A stretch of DNA of 64,000 nucleotides from Erythrobacter sp. HI0063 (GCF_001635685.1 NZ_LWFF01000314.1:1-64000); one strand, 5' to 3'; positions 1 to 12,075 are shown, numbered from the stretch's first letter. Notes: generated by a model from the letters alone, not told the origin. A program made the numbers and translations.

Positions 1-1620
1 AAACTCCTCGCTGTAATCCGCAGTATCGCCCGCATCGATCCGGCCCAGCCCGGCGAGCCCGGCCACCAGCAGGCGCGATTTCGCCTGCCGTGTGCTGCCG
101 TCTCCATCGAAGAAGTCGGACAGGTCGCCTCCGCTCACCGTCCCTTCGAATTGGGGGACACCGGCAGCCAGAATACCCCAGGCGAGCGAGCCGCCATCCA
201 CCGCTCCGAGCCAGCGTTGGGCGTCGCGGTCGAGCCCGGCGGTCAGCATGGCCGTCACCAGGCCAGCCGCGTCGTCGGCAAAGGCTTCGTCGGAAGGCAT
301 GCGGGCCGCGGCATAGGCCGTGAGGACATAGCTGCCATAGGCATCGCCCTCGGGCGATCCGCTCCAGATATCGCGGATCGCGGCGAGACGGGCGGCGGGA
401 TCGTTGTCGACATAGGCCTGGCGCAGGCGCGCGGCTCTGGCAGCGGGTTCGCCTTCGAGGCCTTCGATCGCGTAGATCTGGGAATAAAGATCGATAATCG
501 CGCGCGAGGACAGCACGCCCTGGCTGGCCGCAAACCCGGCGCTTTGTGCGCGTTGCGGCAGCGGGATCATCGGCGCAGTTGCCGCCGACAAGCGGTAATA
601 CGGGCCCATCGCGTCGCTCAGAGTTTCGGGAATCTCCTCGCCCACCGCATTCGCCAGAGCGAAGCGCAGCGGCGTCAACTCCTCCACCCCGTCCCATTCG
701 ATGGTGACGCCGCGCCTGCCATTGCCCGCCGCGCCGGCGAAACGCTGCGCCAACAGGGCATCGATGCGCGCGGCCGCCCCGCTATTGAGCAGGCGACGCA
801 GATCGTTGCCGGCGCGCGTGCTTTCGCCTGCATAGGCGTTGCAGATACCCGCCAGCATCCGCCATTGCGGATCGTCGCGGTCGAATCGTCCGATCCTTAC
901 GACCGGGCAGGCGCCGACGATGTCCGCCGTGCCGATATAGGAGGCGAGCGCGGCATCGGTCAGTCCGGCAGTGTAATTGGCGGTGTCGACGTCCTGCACC
1001 AAAGCGCGCGCCGCCGCGTGTTCTCCCAGAGCATTAAGCGCCTGCGCACGAAGCGCCGCAAATTCGACCGGCTCCATCCCATCGGGCGCGGCCAGTCGGC
1101 TCGCGAGCACACGGCGCAGCAGAATATGGCCCCAGCGCGACACCACTGGCCCGTCCATCGCAGCAAGCGCCGCGCGGACCAGTCCGGCGGGCTGGCGAGC
1201 GAACGAGCCCGACGGTATGCCCCCCTCTTGGGAGGACAACACGCCGACCCGCTCTGTCGAGCGCTGCGCGGCGGCGGGAATATCGACGCTGGGCCGCAGG
1301 CCGAGCAATTGGTCAAGCTCGTCGGTCGAGAGGTTTTCGAGCTCGCGCAAGGTAGGGAGCCGATCGAGCTCGCTCGCGCTCGGCGCGGGGGCCGGCCTCG
1401 CTTGCGGGATCGGCTGAACGATCTCGCCCGATTGGGTCGCAGAGGAACTCGGCGCCGGACGCGGCGCGGGTGCCGGACTTGGCGCAGGCGTTGGGCCGGG
1501 CGTCGGTTGCTCGAAGCCGGGCGGAAGCAAATCCTCCGGCTGACCCTGTGCCAGCGCCAGCGTCGATCCGAGCGCGAGCGCCGCCAGCGCAGAGCCAGCG
1601 GCCCACCAGCCGCGCGTCAT
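1..1620 (-). CDS. Putative secreted protein of unknown function (3' end beyond window)
   Basis: The frame is open from an ATG at 1620 to the window edge, 540 codons with no stop. The N-terminus is a clear signal peptide (positively charged start MTRGWW, then an Ala/Leu-rich core ending around ALALAQ), so the product is exported, probably to the periplasm. A Pro/Ala-rich low-complexity linker follows (about residues 30-60), then an Ala-rich helical region that looks like helical or TPR-type repeats. I do not recognise the family. The ATG overlaps the stop of the small membrane protein upstream (ATGA), which supports this start and implies co-translation. The gene is divergent from aroK. The C-terminus is not visible, so total length and any enzymatic domain are unknown. 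Confidence 0.75.
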   Translation of the reverse strand, partial: MTRGWWAAGSALAALALGSTLALAQGQPEDLLPPGFEQPTPGPTPAPSPAPAPRPAPSSSATQSGEIVQPIPQARPAPAPSASELDRLPTLRELENLSTDELDQLLGLRPSVDIPAAAQRSTERVGVLSSQEGGIPSGSFARQPAGLVRAALAAMDGPVVSRWGHILLRRVLASRLAAPDGMEPVEFAALRAQALNALGEHAAARALVQDVDTANYTAGLTDAALASYIGTADIVGACPVVRIGRFDRDDPQWRMLAGICNAYAGESTRAGNDLRRLLNSGAAARIDALLAQRFAGAAGNGRRGVTIEWDGVEELTPLRFALANAVGEEIPETLSDAMGPYYRLSAATAPMIPLPQRAQSAGFAASQGVLSSRAIIDLYSQIYAIEGLEGEPAARAARLRQAYVDNDPAARLAAIRDIWSGSPEGDAYGSYVLTAYAAARMPSDEAFADDAAGLVTAMLTAGLDRDAQRWLGAVDGGSLAWGILAAGVPQFEGTVSGGDLSDFFDGDGSTRQAKSRLLVAGLAGLGRIDAGDTADYSEEF

Positions 1621-1790
1621 CGCGCCGTGTCCGATGCTGTGGGCGCGGAGCGTGCGGGCGGCGCGAAATCGGGCACGGGCACTGCCGTCTCGATCGGGCG
1701 CAGCGGTTCTTCCCCGCCATCGAACCATGCGAGGACGAGAACCGCCAGGAGAATGAGCGCGGCGACCATTCCGATCCGCTGTCCCTTCAT
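1617..1790 (-). CDS. 57-residue single-pass membrane protein, unknown function
   Basis: A short frame from ATG 1790 to a TGA at 1617-1619. The product starts MKGQRIGMVAALILL, has one strongly hydrophobic segment (about residues 7-22), then an acidic and Pro/Ala-rich tail, as in a small inner-membrane protein with an exposed C-terminus. Its TGA overlaps the ATG of the secreted protein downstream (ATGA), so the two are almost certainly translated together. No convincing Shine-Dalgarno sequence precedes it. It is divergent from aroK with 72 nt between the start codons. Function is unknown. The overlap and the clean membrane segment are the main reasons to believe it is real. Confidence 0.6.
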   Translation of the reverse strand: MKGQRIGMVAALILLAVLVLAWFDGGEEPLRPIETAVPVPDFAPPARSAPTASDTAR

Positions 1791-1862
1791 TATCTATGCT
1801 TTGACCCATGCAAGACTTGCCATGCTTGCCTGCCCGATAGCCCATATCTAAGCCACGCTTCA

Positions 1863-2435
1863 ATGACCCAGTCGCAATCATCGCCTTCTTCTCCCGCTTC
1901 CCCTGCCCGGATCGCCGCACGGCTCGATCGTCCGGTGGTGCTGGTCGGGCTGATGGGCGTCGGTAAAACGACGGTGGGGCGACGGCTCGCCGATGCGCTC
2001 GGTCGGTCCTTCGTCGATGTCGACCACGAGATCGAGCGCGCTGCCGACCGCTCGGTGTCCGAAATATTCGCCAGCCATGGCGAGGCGTATTTCCGCGAGG
2101 GGGAGCGCCGCGTGGTCGCGCGCCTGATGGGCGAGGCGCCCGGCGTGATCGCGACCGGGGGCGGCGCTTTCATCGATGCGGATACCCGCGCGCTGATCCT
2201 CGAAAAAGGCGTTGCGGTCTGGCTGGATTGCGACCTCGAAACGCTGGTGGAGCGCACCGCACGGCGCAACACGCGGCCCCTTCTGCGTGGCGGCGATCCG
2301 CATACGATTTTGGCCGAACTGAAAGAGCAGCGCAGCGACAGCTACGCACAGGCGCATATCCACATCGTGACCGATGACGGGCCGCATCACCGGACCGTGG
2401 GTCGCATTCTCGAGGCGATCGACGCATGGCTGTAA
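1863..2435 (+). CDS. aroK: Shikimate kinase
   Basis: Phosphorylates shikimate with ATP, the fifth step of the shikimate pathway, in the cytoplasm. The 190-residue product has a Walker A loop (GLMGVGKTT, about residues 29-37), the shikimate-binding acidic motif DVDHEIE (about 52-58), the GGGAF motif near 99 and the lid Arg region RNTRPLLRGG, all typical of AroK/AroL. The ATG at 1863 gives a normal length apart from a short Ser/Pro-rich extension of about 20 residues; the open frame runs further upstream but has no family similarity there. The stop overlaps the aroB start by 10 nt, so the pair forms one transcriptional and translational unit. Confidence 0.95.
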   Translation: MTQSQSSPSSPASPARIAARLDRPVVLVGLMGVGKTTVGRRLADALGRSFVDVDHEIERAADRSVSEIFASHGEAYFREGERRVVARLMGEAPGVIATGGGAFIDADTRALILEKGVAVWLDCDLETLVERTARRNTRPLLRGGDPHTILAELKEQRSDSYAQAHIHIVTDDGPHHRTVGRILEAIDAWL

Positions 2436-3535
2436 TCCCGGTCGAACTGGCAGGCCGCAGCTACGAGGTCCGCGTCGGGCACGGCCTGGTGCACGACCTG
2501 TCGGAACATGCGGCACCCTTCCTGCGCAAGACGGACATACCCGTGGTGGCCGACCGCAATGCCCGCGAATTTTGGGGCGCGAGCGTGGAAAAGGCGCTCG
2601 GCGTGGGGGGCAAGACTGCGCGCTGGTACGATGTTGCGCCGGGCGAAGGTTCCAAGAGCTGGCGCGAACTGGAGCGGCTGACCGACTGGCTGCTCGAACA
2701 GGGTGTCGAGCGCGGCGATCACGTGGTGGCGCTGGGTGGCGGCGTCGTGGGCGATCTCACCGGCTTTGCCTGCGCCATCCTGAAACGCGGATGCGGCTTC
2801 ATCCAGGTGCCGACCACCCTGCTGGCTCAGGTGGACAGTTCGGTAGGCGGTAAGACCGCAATCAACAGCGCGGCGGGTAAGAATCTCATCGGTGCCTTTC
2901 ACCAACCCTCGCTGGTCCTCGCCGATCTGGCGACACTCGACACGCTGCCCGATCGCGAAATGCGCGCCGGTTACGCCGAGGTTCTGAAATACGGCGTCCT
3001 CGGCGATGCGGAATTCTTTGCTTGGCTGGAAGACAATGGCAGTGCGGTGCTGGCGCGCGATCCTGCGGCGCTGGAACAGGCAGTCGCGACCAGCGTCTCC
3101 GCCAAGGCCCGGATCGTGGCCGAAGACGAGCGCGAGACGACGGGCGCGCGCGCGCTTCTCAATCTCGGCCACACATTCGGGCATGCACTCGAAGCAGAAA
3201 CGGGATTCTCCGACCGCTTGCTGCATGGCGAAGCGGTGGCCCTGGGAATGATCCTGGCCGCACGCTATTCGGCCCGGCGCGGACTTTTGAGCGAGGACGC
3301 GGCCCAGCGACTAACCCGCGCGGCGGACGCCGCCGGGCTGCCGTCCGAGATCGCCGCTTTGGGGATTGCCTGTTCGGGCCGCGATCTGGCCGACCACATG
3401 CTGCACGACAAGAAGATGGATGCGGGCACCCTGCCCTTCCTTTTGCTGCGCAGCATAGGTGCAGCATTTTTGACCAAGGATGTCGCGCTCGACGATGTGG
3501 CGCTTTTCCTCGACGAAGAATTGCAGGCGCATTAA
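2426..3535 (+). CDS. aroB: 3-dehydroquinate synthase
   Basis: NAD- and metal-dependent cyclisation of DAHP to 3-dehydroquinate, second step of the shikimate pathway. The 369 residues match the family length. Visible motifs are the NAD-binding GGGVVGDLTGF, the PTTLLAQVDSSVGGKTAIN stretch that forms the active site, and the metal-binding histidines in LNLGHTFGHALE. The ATG lies inside the last codons of aroK (10-nt overlap), the usual alphaproteobacterial aroKB arrangement. It converges on the csaA-like gene after only 27 nt, with no obvious terminator in the gap. Confidence 0.97.
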   Translation: MAVIPVELAGRSYEVRVGHGLVHDLSEHAAPFLRKTDIPVVADRNAREFWGASVEKALGVGGKTARWYDVAPGEGSKSWRELERLTDWLLEQGVERGDHVVALGGGVVGDLTGFACAILKRGCGFIQVPTTLLAQVDSSVGGKTAINSAAGKNLIGAFHQPSLVLADLATLDTLPDREMRAGYAEVLKYGVLGDAEFFAWLEDNGSAVLARDPAALEQAVATSVSAKARIVAEDERETTGARALLNLGHTFGHALEAETGFSDRLLHGEAVALGMILAARYSARRGLLSEDAAQRLTRAADAAGLPSEIAALGIACSGRDLADHMLHDKKMDAGTLPFLLLRSIGAAFLTKDVALDDVALFLDEELQAH

Positions 3536-3562
3536 TCCGCGCGTCTTGATCGGCGTTCGCTT

Positions 3563-3934
3563 CTAGAAAAGCCGCGATCCATTGGGCACGGGCGTGTCGG
3601 GCGAAAACAGGACGACCTCGCCCCGCTCGTCCGCAAACCCGAGCGTCAGCACTTCCGACATTGCCGGGCCGATCTGGCGCGGCGGGAAATTGACAACCGC
3701 CGCGACCTGCCGCCCGACCAGTTCCTCGCGCGTGTAATTGGCGACGATCTGTGCGCTCGTTTTCCTGATCCCGATCGTCGGCCCGAAATCGATTTCGAGC
3801 CTGTAGGCTGGCTTGCGCGCTTCGGGAAAATCGTGCGCGGCCACCACGGTCCCCACGCGGATATCGGTCTTCAGAAACTCTTCGAATCGGGTTTCCTCCG
3901 CTGCGGGGGCCGCAGGGTCATGCGCCAGATGCAT
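3563..3934 (-). CDS. csaA: CsaA-like tRNA-binding-domain protein
   Basis: A 123-residue protein consisting of one EMAP/tRNA-binding OB fold: FLKTDIRVGTVVAA near the N-terminus, ARKPAYRLEIDFGP, then NFPPRQIGPAMSEVL. This is the layout of bacterial CsaA (usually about 110 residues), a dimeric cytoplasmic protein reported to bind tRNA and to act as an export-related chaperone. It carries a roughly 12-residue N-terminal extension. It begins immediately after the pccA stop (no spacer), as the last gene of the propionyl-CoA operon, though nothing about its family links it to propionate metabolism. The family assignment is firm; its biological role is uncertain. Confidence 0.85.
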   Translation of the reverse strand: MHLAHDPAAPAAEETRFEEFLKTDIRVGTVVAAHDFPEARKPAYRLEIDFGPTIGIRKTSAQIVANYTREELVGRQVAAVVNFPPRQIGPAMSEVLTLGFADERGEVVLFSPDTPVPNGSRLF

Positions 3935-5956
3935 TTATTCCAGCTCCAGAATCACCGCGTCGACCGCTAGGCTTTCGCCCTCTTCGGCGTTGATCTTGGC
4001 GATGGTGCCTTCCTTCTCGGCGCGCAGGATGTTCTCCATCTTCATCGCCTCGACGGTGGCCAGCGGCTGGCCCGGCTGGACCTCCTCGCCTTCCTCGACA
4101 TGCAGCTTCACCAACAGGCCGGGCATCGGACAGATCAGCATCTTCGAAAGGTCCGGCGGGATCTTCTCGATCATATGATCGGCCAGATGCGCGATCCGGG
4201 TCTGAAGGATCCGCACCGTATGCTTCGCCCCCCGCGTGGTGATGGCATAGCCGGTGCGCGTCGGTTCGAGCTGGAGCGTCAGAGCCTGATCGTCCAGTTC
4301 GACTTCCACCATCCGCTCGCCCGGCGTGTACTCCATCTGGAGCGCGACCGGCGCATCGTCGACGGTGATCGCTTCTTCCTCCAGCGTGACGCGATAATCG
4401 GTATCGCCCAAGCGCACGGTCCAGTCGCCCGGCGCATAGAGATCGTCCGAAAGCTGGCCTTCGATCCGGCGTGCGCGATCGGCATCGGCGGTGGCGATCA
4501 CGCCCGCCACGGCGGCGAGGCCGCGCTTCAGATCGTCCGACACGGCAGCGCCTTCGAACCCTTCGGGATATTCCTCGGCGATGAAGCCGGTGGTCAGTTC
4601 GCCCGAGCGGAAGCGCGGATGCTGCATGATGGCGCTGAGGAAATCGACATTGTGGCCGAGGCCTTCGATCCGAAACGCATCGAGCGCCTGGACCTGCAAA
4701 TCCGCCGCCTCGTCACGCGTTTCCCCCCAGGTCACCAGCTTGGCGATCATGGGATCGTAGAACATAGAAACCTCGCCGCCTTCATAGACGCCGTCGTCCA
4801 CACGCACGCCATCCACACCGCGCCTGCCGTTCGCGCTTCCATCGTCGGTCCAGCCCTTAAGCGGCGGATCGTAGCGCACCAAGCGACCGATACTGGGCAG
4901 GAAGCCGCGATAGGGATCTTCGGCATAGACGCGGTTCTCGATCGACCAGCCGTCGATCCCGATATCGTCCTGCGTCATTTCGAGCTTTTCGCCCGCCGCG
5001 ACGCGGATCATCTGCTCGACGAGGTCGATGCCGGTGATCGCTTCGGTCACGGGATGTTCGACCTGGAGGCGGGTGTTCATTTCGAGGAAGTAGAAGCTCT
5101 CTCCCGTCTCGTCCGCGCCGCTCACGATAAGTTCGACCGTGCCCGCCGAATGGTAATCCACCGCGCGGGCCAGAGCCACACACTGCTCGCCCATCGCCTT
5201 GCGCATCTTGGGCGTGACGAAGGGGGACGGCGCTTCTTCGACCACCTTCTGGTGGCGGCGCTGGATCGAGCATTCGCGCTCGTTGAGGTAGAGAATGGTG
5301 CCGTGCTTATCGCCCAAAATCTGGATCTCGATATGGCGCGGGTCTTCGATGAATTTCTCGATGAAGACGCGATCGTCGCCAAAGCTGTTCAGGCCCTCGC
5401 GCTGTGTCGCTTCGAAGCCGTCCTTCACGTCCTGATCATTCCAGGCGAGTCGCATGCCCTTGCCGCCGCCGCCAGCGCTGGCCTTCATCATGACCGGATA
5501 CCCGATCTTGTTGGCCCATGTTAGCGCATCCTCGGTGCTTTCGATTGCGCCTTCGGAGCCGGGCACGGTGTTCACGCCCGCATCGCGCGCCAGCTTCTTC
5601 GATTCGATCTTGTCGCCCATCGCCGCGATGGCATTGGCGGGCGGACCGATGAAGGCGATGCTCTCCTTCGCCAAGGCTTCCACGAAGCTCGCTCGCTCGG
5701 ACAGGAATCCGTAGCCCGGATGCACCGCCTCGGCCCCGGTCTGTTTGCAGGCGGCGATGATCTTGTCGGCCAGCAGATAGCTCTCGGCGGCAGGTGCCGG
5801 GCCGATGTGAACCGCCTCGTCGGCCATTTCCACGAACGGCGCACGCGCATCGGCATCGGAATAGACCGCGACGGTCTGGATGCCCATGCGGCGCGCAGTC
5901 TTGATGACCCGGCAAGCGATCTCGCCGCGATTGGCGATGAGGATTTTTTTGAACAT
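3935..5956 (-). CDS. pccA: Propionyl-CoA (acetyl-CoA) carboxylase, biotin-carrying alpha subunit
   Basis: A 673-residue biotin carboxylase plus biotin carrier. It starts MFKKILIANRGEIACRVI, the canonical biotin-carboxylase N-terminus. ATP-grasp motifs follow (KASAGGGGKGMR, then EMNTRLQVEHPVTE), and the C-terminal biotinyl domain has EAMKMEN with the acceptor Lys near residue 639. The middle acyl-carboxylase linker places it with propionyl-CoA carboxylase alpha rather than AccC. It carboxylates biotin for transfer by the PccB partner encoded at the operon's start. The start lies 2 nt after the bioB stop. Longer readings of this frame run into bioB and are not real. The operon context (epimerase and mutase) argues for propionyl-CoA as substrate. 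Confidence 0.95.
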   Translation of the reverse strand: MFKKILIANRGEIACRVIKTARRMGIQTVAVYSDADARAPFVEMADEAVHIGPAPAAESYLLADKIIAACKQTGAEAVHPGYGFLSERASFVEALAKESIAFIGPPANAIAAMGDKIESKKLARDAGVNTVPGSEGAIESTEDALTWANKIGYPVMMKASAGGGGKGMRLAWNDQDVKDGFEATQREGLNSFGDDRVFIEKFIEDPRHIEIQILGDKHGTILYLNERECSIQRRHQKVVEEAPSPFVTPKMRKAMGEQCVALARAVDYHSAGTVELIVSGADETGESFYFLEMNTRLQVEHPVTEAITGIDLVEQMIRVAAGEKLEMTQDDIGIDGWSIENRVYAEDPYRGFLPSIGRLVRYDPPLKGWTDDGSANGRRGVDGVRVDDGVYEGGEVSMFYDPMIAKLVTWGETRDEAADLQVQALDAFRIEGLGHNVDFLSAIMQHPRFRSGELTTGFIAEEYPEGFEGAAVSDDLKRGLAAVAGVIATADADRARRIEGQLSDDLYAPGDWTVRLGDTDYRVTLEEEAITVDDAPVALQMEYTPGERMVEVELDDQALTLQLEPTRTGYAITTRGAKHTVRILQTRIAHLADHMIEKIPPDLSKMLICPMPGLLVKLHVEEGEEVQPGQPLATVEAMKMENILRAEKEGTIAKINAEEGESLAVDAVILELE

Positions 5957-5958
5957 GA

Positions 5959-6981
5959 TTACTCCGCCGGTTCCATGGTTTCGCCGGTGCGCTTGCAGGA
6001 TCGCATTGGTTCGTCCTGCACCAGCGGCGTCAGCCCCAGCTTTGCGAACAGCGCGCCGTCGCTGTCGTCGCCCGCATTGGGTGCGGTCAGCAGCTTGTCG
6101 CCGGTGAAGATCGAGTTCGCGCCCGCTAGAAAGCATAGCGCCTGCGTCGCTTCGGACATGCTCTCGCGCCCGGCGGAGAGCCGCACCATGCTCATCGGCA
6201 TGGCGATGCGCGCGACCGCGACGGTGCGGACGAATTCGATATCGTCGATCTTGGCGAGCGGGGTGTCGGCCAGCATATCGCCCAGCACCGTGCCCTTGAC
6301 CGGGACCAGCGCATTGACTGGCACGCTTTCGGGATGCCGCTCCAGGGTGGCGAGCGTGTGGACGAAGCCGACGCGATCCTCGCGGGTTTCGCCCATGCCG
6401 ACGATCCCGCCGCTGCACACATTGATGCCCGCATCGCGCACGTTCTGGAGGGTGTCGAGCCGGTCCTGATACTTGCGAGTCGAGATCACGCGCTCGTAAT
6501 ATTCCGGCCCGGTGTCGACATTGTGGTTGTAGTAATCGAGGCCCGCATCCTTCAGCATATCCGCCTGTTTCGGCGTCAGCATGCCGAGCGTCATGCAGGT
6601 CTCCAGCCCCATGGCGCGCACGCCCTTCACGATCTCGACGATCGCGGGCATGTCGCGGTCCTTGGGATTGCGCCATGCCGCGCCCATACAGAAGCGCTGA
6701 CTGCCCGCATCCTTCGCCTGCGCGGCGGATTGCAGCACGCGCTGCACATCCATCAACTTTGTCGCTTCGACGCCGCTGTCAGCCTTCACCGACTGCGAGC
6801 AATAGCCGCAATCTTCCGGGCACCCGCCGGTCTTGATCGAGAGCAGCGTGCAGAGCTGCACCTGTTCGGGCGGATGAAACTCGCGGTGGACCGTGGCCGC
6901 ACGAAACAGCAGCTCGGTGAAGGGAAGGTCGAAGAGGTCCGCGATTTCCTCGCGGGTCCAGTCGGTGCGGGTTTGGGTCAA
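5959..6981 (-). CDS. bioB: Biotin synthase
   Basis: Radical-SAM enzyme that inserts sulfur into dethiobiotin. The SAM cluster motif [10 protein letters not shown] gives CxxxCxxC at residues 54, 58 and 61 from the chosen start. The conserved [13 protein letters not shown] and GGIVGMGE stretches are present. I chose the TTG at 6981, which overlaps the stop of the small membrane gene (TTGA). It yields 340 residues starting MTQTRTDW, close to E. coli BioB. An ATG at 7083 would add 34 residues overlapping that gene almost completely and is less likely. Placement directly before pccA makes sense because PCC needs covalent biotin. No other bio genes are nearby. Confidence in the start is about 0.75. 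Confidence 0.95.
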   Translation of the reverse strand: MTQTRTDWTREEIADLFDLPFTELLFRAATVHREFHPPEQVQLCTLLSIKTGGCPEDCGYCSQSVKADSGVEATKLMDVQRVLQSAAQAKDAGSQRFCMGAAWRNPKDRDMPAIVEIVKGVRAMGLETCMTLGMLTPKQADMLKDAGLDYYNHNVDTGPEYYERVISTRKYQDRLDTLQNVRDAGINVCSGGIVGMGETREDRVGFVHTLATLERHPESVPVNALVPVKGTVLGDMLADTPLAKIDDIEFVRTVAVARIAMPMSMVRLSAGRESMSEATQALCFLAGANSIFTGDKLLTAPNAGDDSDGALFAKLGLTPLVQDEPMRSCKRTGETMEPAE

Positions 6982-7210
6982 TCTTTGTCTCGCATAAAGA
7001 ATCTGGTCAGAAGAAGGCCACCCAGAAAGAAGCCGATCGGCACGCCGAAGACCATCACTGCTCTGGCGAATTCCGAGGGACAATCATTGCCTTCGGGACA
7101 ATCGCCTATGGCCCCAGCAATTGCAAAGCCAGCAGATACGACGAAAGCGATTACGGCATAAAGTGCACACCCCAACTTCTGAGCGACGGTCAGTCGCTGA
7201 TCGCTAAAAC

Positions 7211-7214
<4 letters not shown>
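6978..7214 (-). CDS. Small two-pass membrane protein, unknown function
   Basis: A 78-residue product starting at GTG 7214. It has two hydrophobic segments (about residues 12-36 and 50-70) joined by a short loop containing [11 protein letters not shown], and a charged C-terminus FFMRDKD. The GTG overlaps the mutase stop (GTGA) and its own TGA overlaps the bioB TTG (TTGA), so it is locked into the operon's translation. I do not recognise a family. The paired cysteines in the loop could form a disulfide or bind a metal if that loop is periplasmic, but this is inference. A link to transport or membrane localisation of the pathway is possible but unsupported. Confidence 0.7.
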
Positions 7215-9367
<2,153 letters not shown>

Positions 9368-9368
9368 C

Positions 9369-9806
9369 TCAATGCGCCTCTTTCGGCGTTTCCATGATTT
9401 CGGTCAGCTGGCCCATCATGTCCTTGGGGTGGAGGAAGAAGATCGGCGTCCCATGCGCGCCGATCCGCGTCGGGCCGAGGATACGCTTGCCCTTCCCTTC
9501 GAACCATTCCCGCGCCGCTGCGATATCGGGCACTTCGTAGCAGACGTGATGCTGACCACCGAGCGGGTTCTTCTCCATGAAGGTCCTGAGCGTCGATTGT
9601 TCGCCCAGCGGCTCGATCAGCTCGATCTGCGTGCCTTCGGTCCCGTCATGGCCGGGCGTGTCGACGAAGCAGACCTTCACGCCCTGCTCGGGCAGATCGA
9701 AAGGCTCGCCGATACGGGTCGCGCCCATCGTGTCGCGGTAATAGGCGACGCTGTCCGCGATCGAAGGCGTGGCGACGCCGATGTGATTGAGACGGCCCAG
9801 TTTCAT
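9369..9806 (-). CDS. mce: Methylmalonyl-CoA epimerase
   Basis: A 145-residue VOC-superfamily protein converting (S)- to (R)-methylmalonyl-CoA between the carboxylase and the mutase. It begins [15 protein letters not shown], with the metal-binding His in LNHIGVA, a second His in [12 protein letters not shown] and a Glu in IELIEPL, as in metal-dependent epimerases. The ATG at 9806 overlaps the stop of the HAD gene (ATGA). The mutase start follows its stop by one base. Position and length fit the family exactly. Confidence 0.95.
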   Translation of the reverse strand: MKLGRLNHIGVATPSIADSVAYYRDTMGATRIGEPFDLPEQGVKVCFVDTPGHDGTEGTQIELIEPLGEQSTLRTFMEKNPLGGQHHVCYEVPDIAAAREWFEGKGKRILGPTRIGAHGTPIFFLHPKDMMGQLTEIMETPKEAH

Positions 9807-10489
9807 ACGCTTTGCCTCGCTTCGAGAATATGCCGCGCCAGATCTTCGATATCGTCCACCACGAACTCCGCTTCGTCGGCCAGCGGATACCACGCCTTGC
9901 CGGGCCGGGCGACGAAGGCGGTCTGCCAACCTGCTGCTTGTGCACCGATCAGGTCCCAAGGGTGACAGGCGACCATTAGCGCGCGATCGGCAGAGGCTCC
10001 CGTCTCGGACAGACCATACTCGTAACAGCGCCGGTCGGGCTTGTAGCCACCTGACGGTTGGACGCTCAGCGCGTGATCGAAAAATTCTCCGATGCCCGCT
10101 TTTTCCAGCCGTTCCTGCAGACCGTCGCCGCCGGAATTGGTCAGAGCGACCAAAGAAAATCCTGCGTCCTTGAGACGCGACAATCCCGCCGGAACATCGC
10201 GATACGCTTCGGACTGTCCGAGCCCGTCCGAAACGATCGCCTTCGCGTCGTCCAAAGCGATCGAACCGCCGTTTTCGGCCACCTGCATCGCAAGCACCGC
10301 CGCCGCTATATCGGCGAATTCAGACGCTTCACCCGCCAGAGTTTCGGCCAGCGAATACTCGATCAGGCCGTTGAACCAGCGATCCGCCTGCCCTTCACCG
10401 CCACCGAGTCGCTCGGCCACGGCAGAGCGCAGGGGCGCGATATCGATCAGCGTTTCGTTGACGTCGAAAAAGATGTGCGAAGGCGTCAC
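9803..10489 (-). CDS. HAD-superfamily hydrolase, haloacid-dehalogenase type II-like
   Basis: A 228-residue HAD protein. Motif I is [10 protein letters not shown] with the nucleophilic Asp in DVNETL. Motif II is LTNSGG, the Lys is in GGYKPD, and motif III lies around [11 protein letters not shown]. The DVNETL variant and the [11 protein letters not shown] stretch resemble L-2-haloacid dehalogenases. The GTG start overlaps the pccB stop (GTGA) and the gene's own stop overlaps the epimerase ATG, so it is fully embedded in the propionate operon. A housekeeping phosphatase role (removing a damaged or dead-end CoA-pathway intermediate) is conceivable but not shown. Substrate is unknown. Confidence 0.85.
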   Translation of the reverse strand: MTPSHIFFDVNETLIDIAPLRSAVAERLGGGEGQADRWFNGLIEYSLAETLAGEASEFADIAAAVLAMQVAENGGSIALDDAKAIVSDGLGQSEAYRDVPAGLSRLKDAGFSLVALTNSGGDGLQERLEKAGIGEFFDHALSVQPSGGYKPDRRCYEYGLSETGASADRALMVACHPWDLIGAQAAGWQTAFVARPGKAWYPLADEAEFVVDDIEDLARHILEARQSV

Positions 10490-12018
10490 AGCGGAATGTT
10501 ATCGTGCTTCTTCCAGGGGTTTTCGAGCTGCTTGCCGCGCAGCTTGCGCAGCCCCAGCGCGATCCGGCGGCGGGTTGCGTGGGGGTGGATCACCTCATCG
10601 ATATACCCGCGCGAGGCGGCCACGAAGGGATTGGCGAAGCGGTCTTCGTATTCCTTCGTTTTCTCGGCGATCTTTTCGGGATTGTCGCGGTCCTGGCGGA
10701 AGATGATCTCCACCGCGCCCTTGGCGCCCATCACGGCGATTTCGGCGGTGGGCCAGGCGTAATTGAGGTCGCCGCGCAAATGCTTTGAACTCATCACGTC
10801 GTACGCGCCGCCATAGGCCTTGCGCGTGATCACGGTGATCTTGGGCACGGTCGCCTCGGCATAGGCGAAAAGCAGCTTCGCGCCGTGCTTGATGATGCCG
10901 TTATGCTCCTGTGAAGTACCGGGCAGGAAGCCGGGCACGTCCACGAAGGTCAGGATCGGAATGTCGAAGGCATCGCAGAAGCGCACGAAACGCGCGGCCT
11001 TCTTCGATGAATTGATGTCGAGAACACCCGCCAGCACCATCGGCTGGTTCGCGACCACGCCCACCGTGCGCCCTTCCACCCGGCCGAATCCGCACAGGAT
11101 ATTCGCCGCATGGGCAGGCTGGATTTCGAAGAATTCGCCTTCGTCCAGCGTCTTACGGATGACTTCGTGCATGTCGTAAGGCTGATTGGCATTGTCGGGG
11201 ATGATGGTGTCGAGGCTGGGCTCCTCACGGTCCCACGGATCGCTGGTCGGGCGCTCGGGCACGTCCTCGCGGTTGGACAGCGGCAGGAAATCGACGAAAT
11301 TGCGCGTCGCGAGCAGAGTCTCGATGTCGTTCTCGAACGCCACGTCGGCCACGCTGGTCTTGGTCGTGTGCGTCACCGCGCCACCCAGTTCCTCCTGCGT
11401 CACGACCTCGTTCGTCACCGTCTTCACCACGTCCGGGCCGGTCACGAACATGTAGCTGGAATCCTTCACCATGAAGATGAAGTCGGTCATCGCTGGCGAA
11501 TAGACCGCCCCGCCCGCGCACGGCCCCATGATGAGGCTGATCTGCGGCACCACGCCGCTCGCCAGCACGTTGCGCTGAAACACTTCGGCATAACCGCCCA
11601 GCGATGCGACGCCTTCCTGAATGCGCGCGCCGCCCGAATCATTGAGGCCGATCACGGGCGCGCCGACCTTCAGCGCCATATCCATCACCTTGCAGATCTT
11701 TTCCGCATGGCGTTTCGACAGCGATCCGCCGAACACGGTGAAATCCTGGCTGAACACGAACACCAGCCGCCCGTTGATCGTGCCCGATCCGGTGACCACC
11801 CCGTCGCCCGGAATGCGCTGCTCCTCCATGCCGAAATCGATGCAATCGTGTTCGACATAGGTGTCGAGCTCTTCGAAGCTGCCTTCATCCAGCAGCACGT
11901 CCAACCGCTCGCGCGCGGTCAGCTTGCCCTTGGCATGCTGCGCGTCGATGCGCTTCTGCCCGCCACCCATATAGGCGGCGGCGCGGCGACGTTTCATTTC
12001 GGCGATGTTGGCGGACAT
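10486..12018 (-). CDS. pccB: Propionyl-CoA carboxylase, beta (carboxyltransferase) subunit
   Basis: A 510-residue acyl-CoA carboxyltransferase that moves CO2 from PccA biotin to propionyl-CoA. Both crotonase-like halves are visible: [14 protein letters not shown] and [13 protein letters not shown] in the N half, then [13 protein letters not shown] and [14 protein letters not shown] in the C half. I use the ATG at 12018, preceded by GGAAGAG at good spacing, giving [21 protein letters not shown] start 30 nt upstream is possible but adds nothing conserved. This is the first gene of the operon reading towards lower coordinates. The 57 nt to the tlyA stop leave little room for a promoter, so read-through from tlyA is possible. 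Confidence 0.96.
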   Translation of the reverse strand: MSANIAEMKRRRAAAYMGGGQKRIDAQHAKGKLTARERLDVLLDEGSFEELDTYVEHDCIDFGMEEQRIPGDGVVTGSGTINGRLVFVFSQDFTVFGGSLSKRHAEKICKVMDMALKVGAPVIGLNDSGGARIQEGVASLGGYAEVFQRNVLASGVVPQISLIMGPCAGGAVYSPAMTDFIFMVKDSSYMFVTGPDVVKTVTNEVVTQEELGGAVTHTTKTSVADVAFENDIETLLATRNFVDFLPLSNREDVPERPTSDPWDREEPSLDTIIPDNANQPYDMHEVIRKTLDEGEFFEIQPAHAANILCGFGRVEGRTVGVVANQPMVLAGVLDINSSKKAARFVRFCDAFDIPILTFVDVPGFLPGTSQEHNGIIKHGAKLLFAYAEATVPKITVITRKAYGGAYDVMSSKHLRGDLNYAWPTAEIAVMGAKGAVEIIFRQDRDNPEKIAEKTKEYEDRFANPFVAASRGYIDEVIHPHATRRRIALGLRKLRGKQLENPWKKHDNIPL

Positions 12019-12075
12019 GCTCTCTTCCCGTGAAATCTTCTTGCCCAAGCGCCTAGAGCGCAGAGCGCCGCAGCG

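Noticed and set aside
151-1851. A 566-codon plus-strand frame over the first secreted protein
   Set aside because: It is Arg-rich antisense sequence. The minus-strand frame has a signal peptide and is coupled to its neighbour.
6982-7083. ATG 7083 as the bioB start
   Set aside because: It adds 34 residues not found in BioB and would overlap almost half of the small membrane gene; the TTGA overlap start gives the family length.
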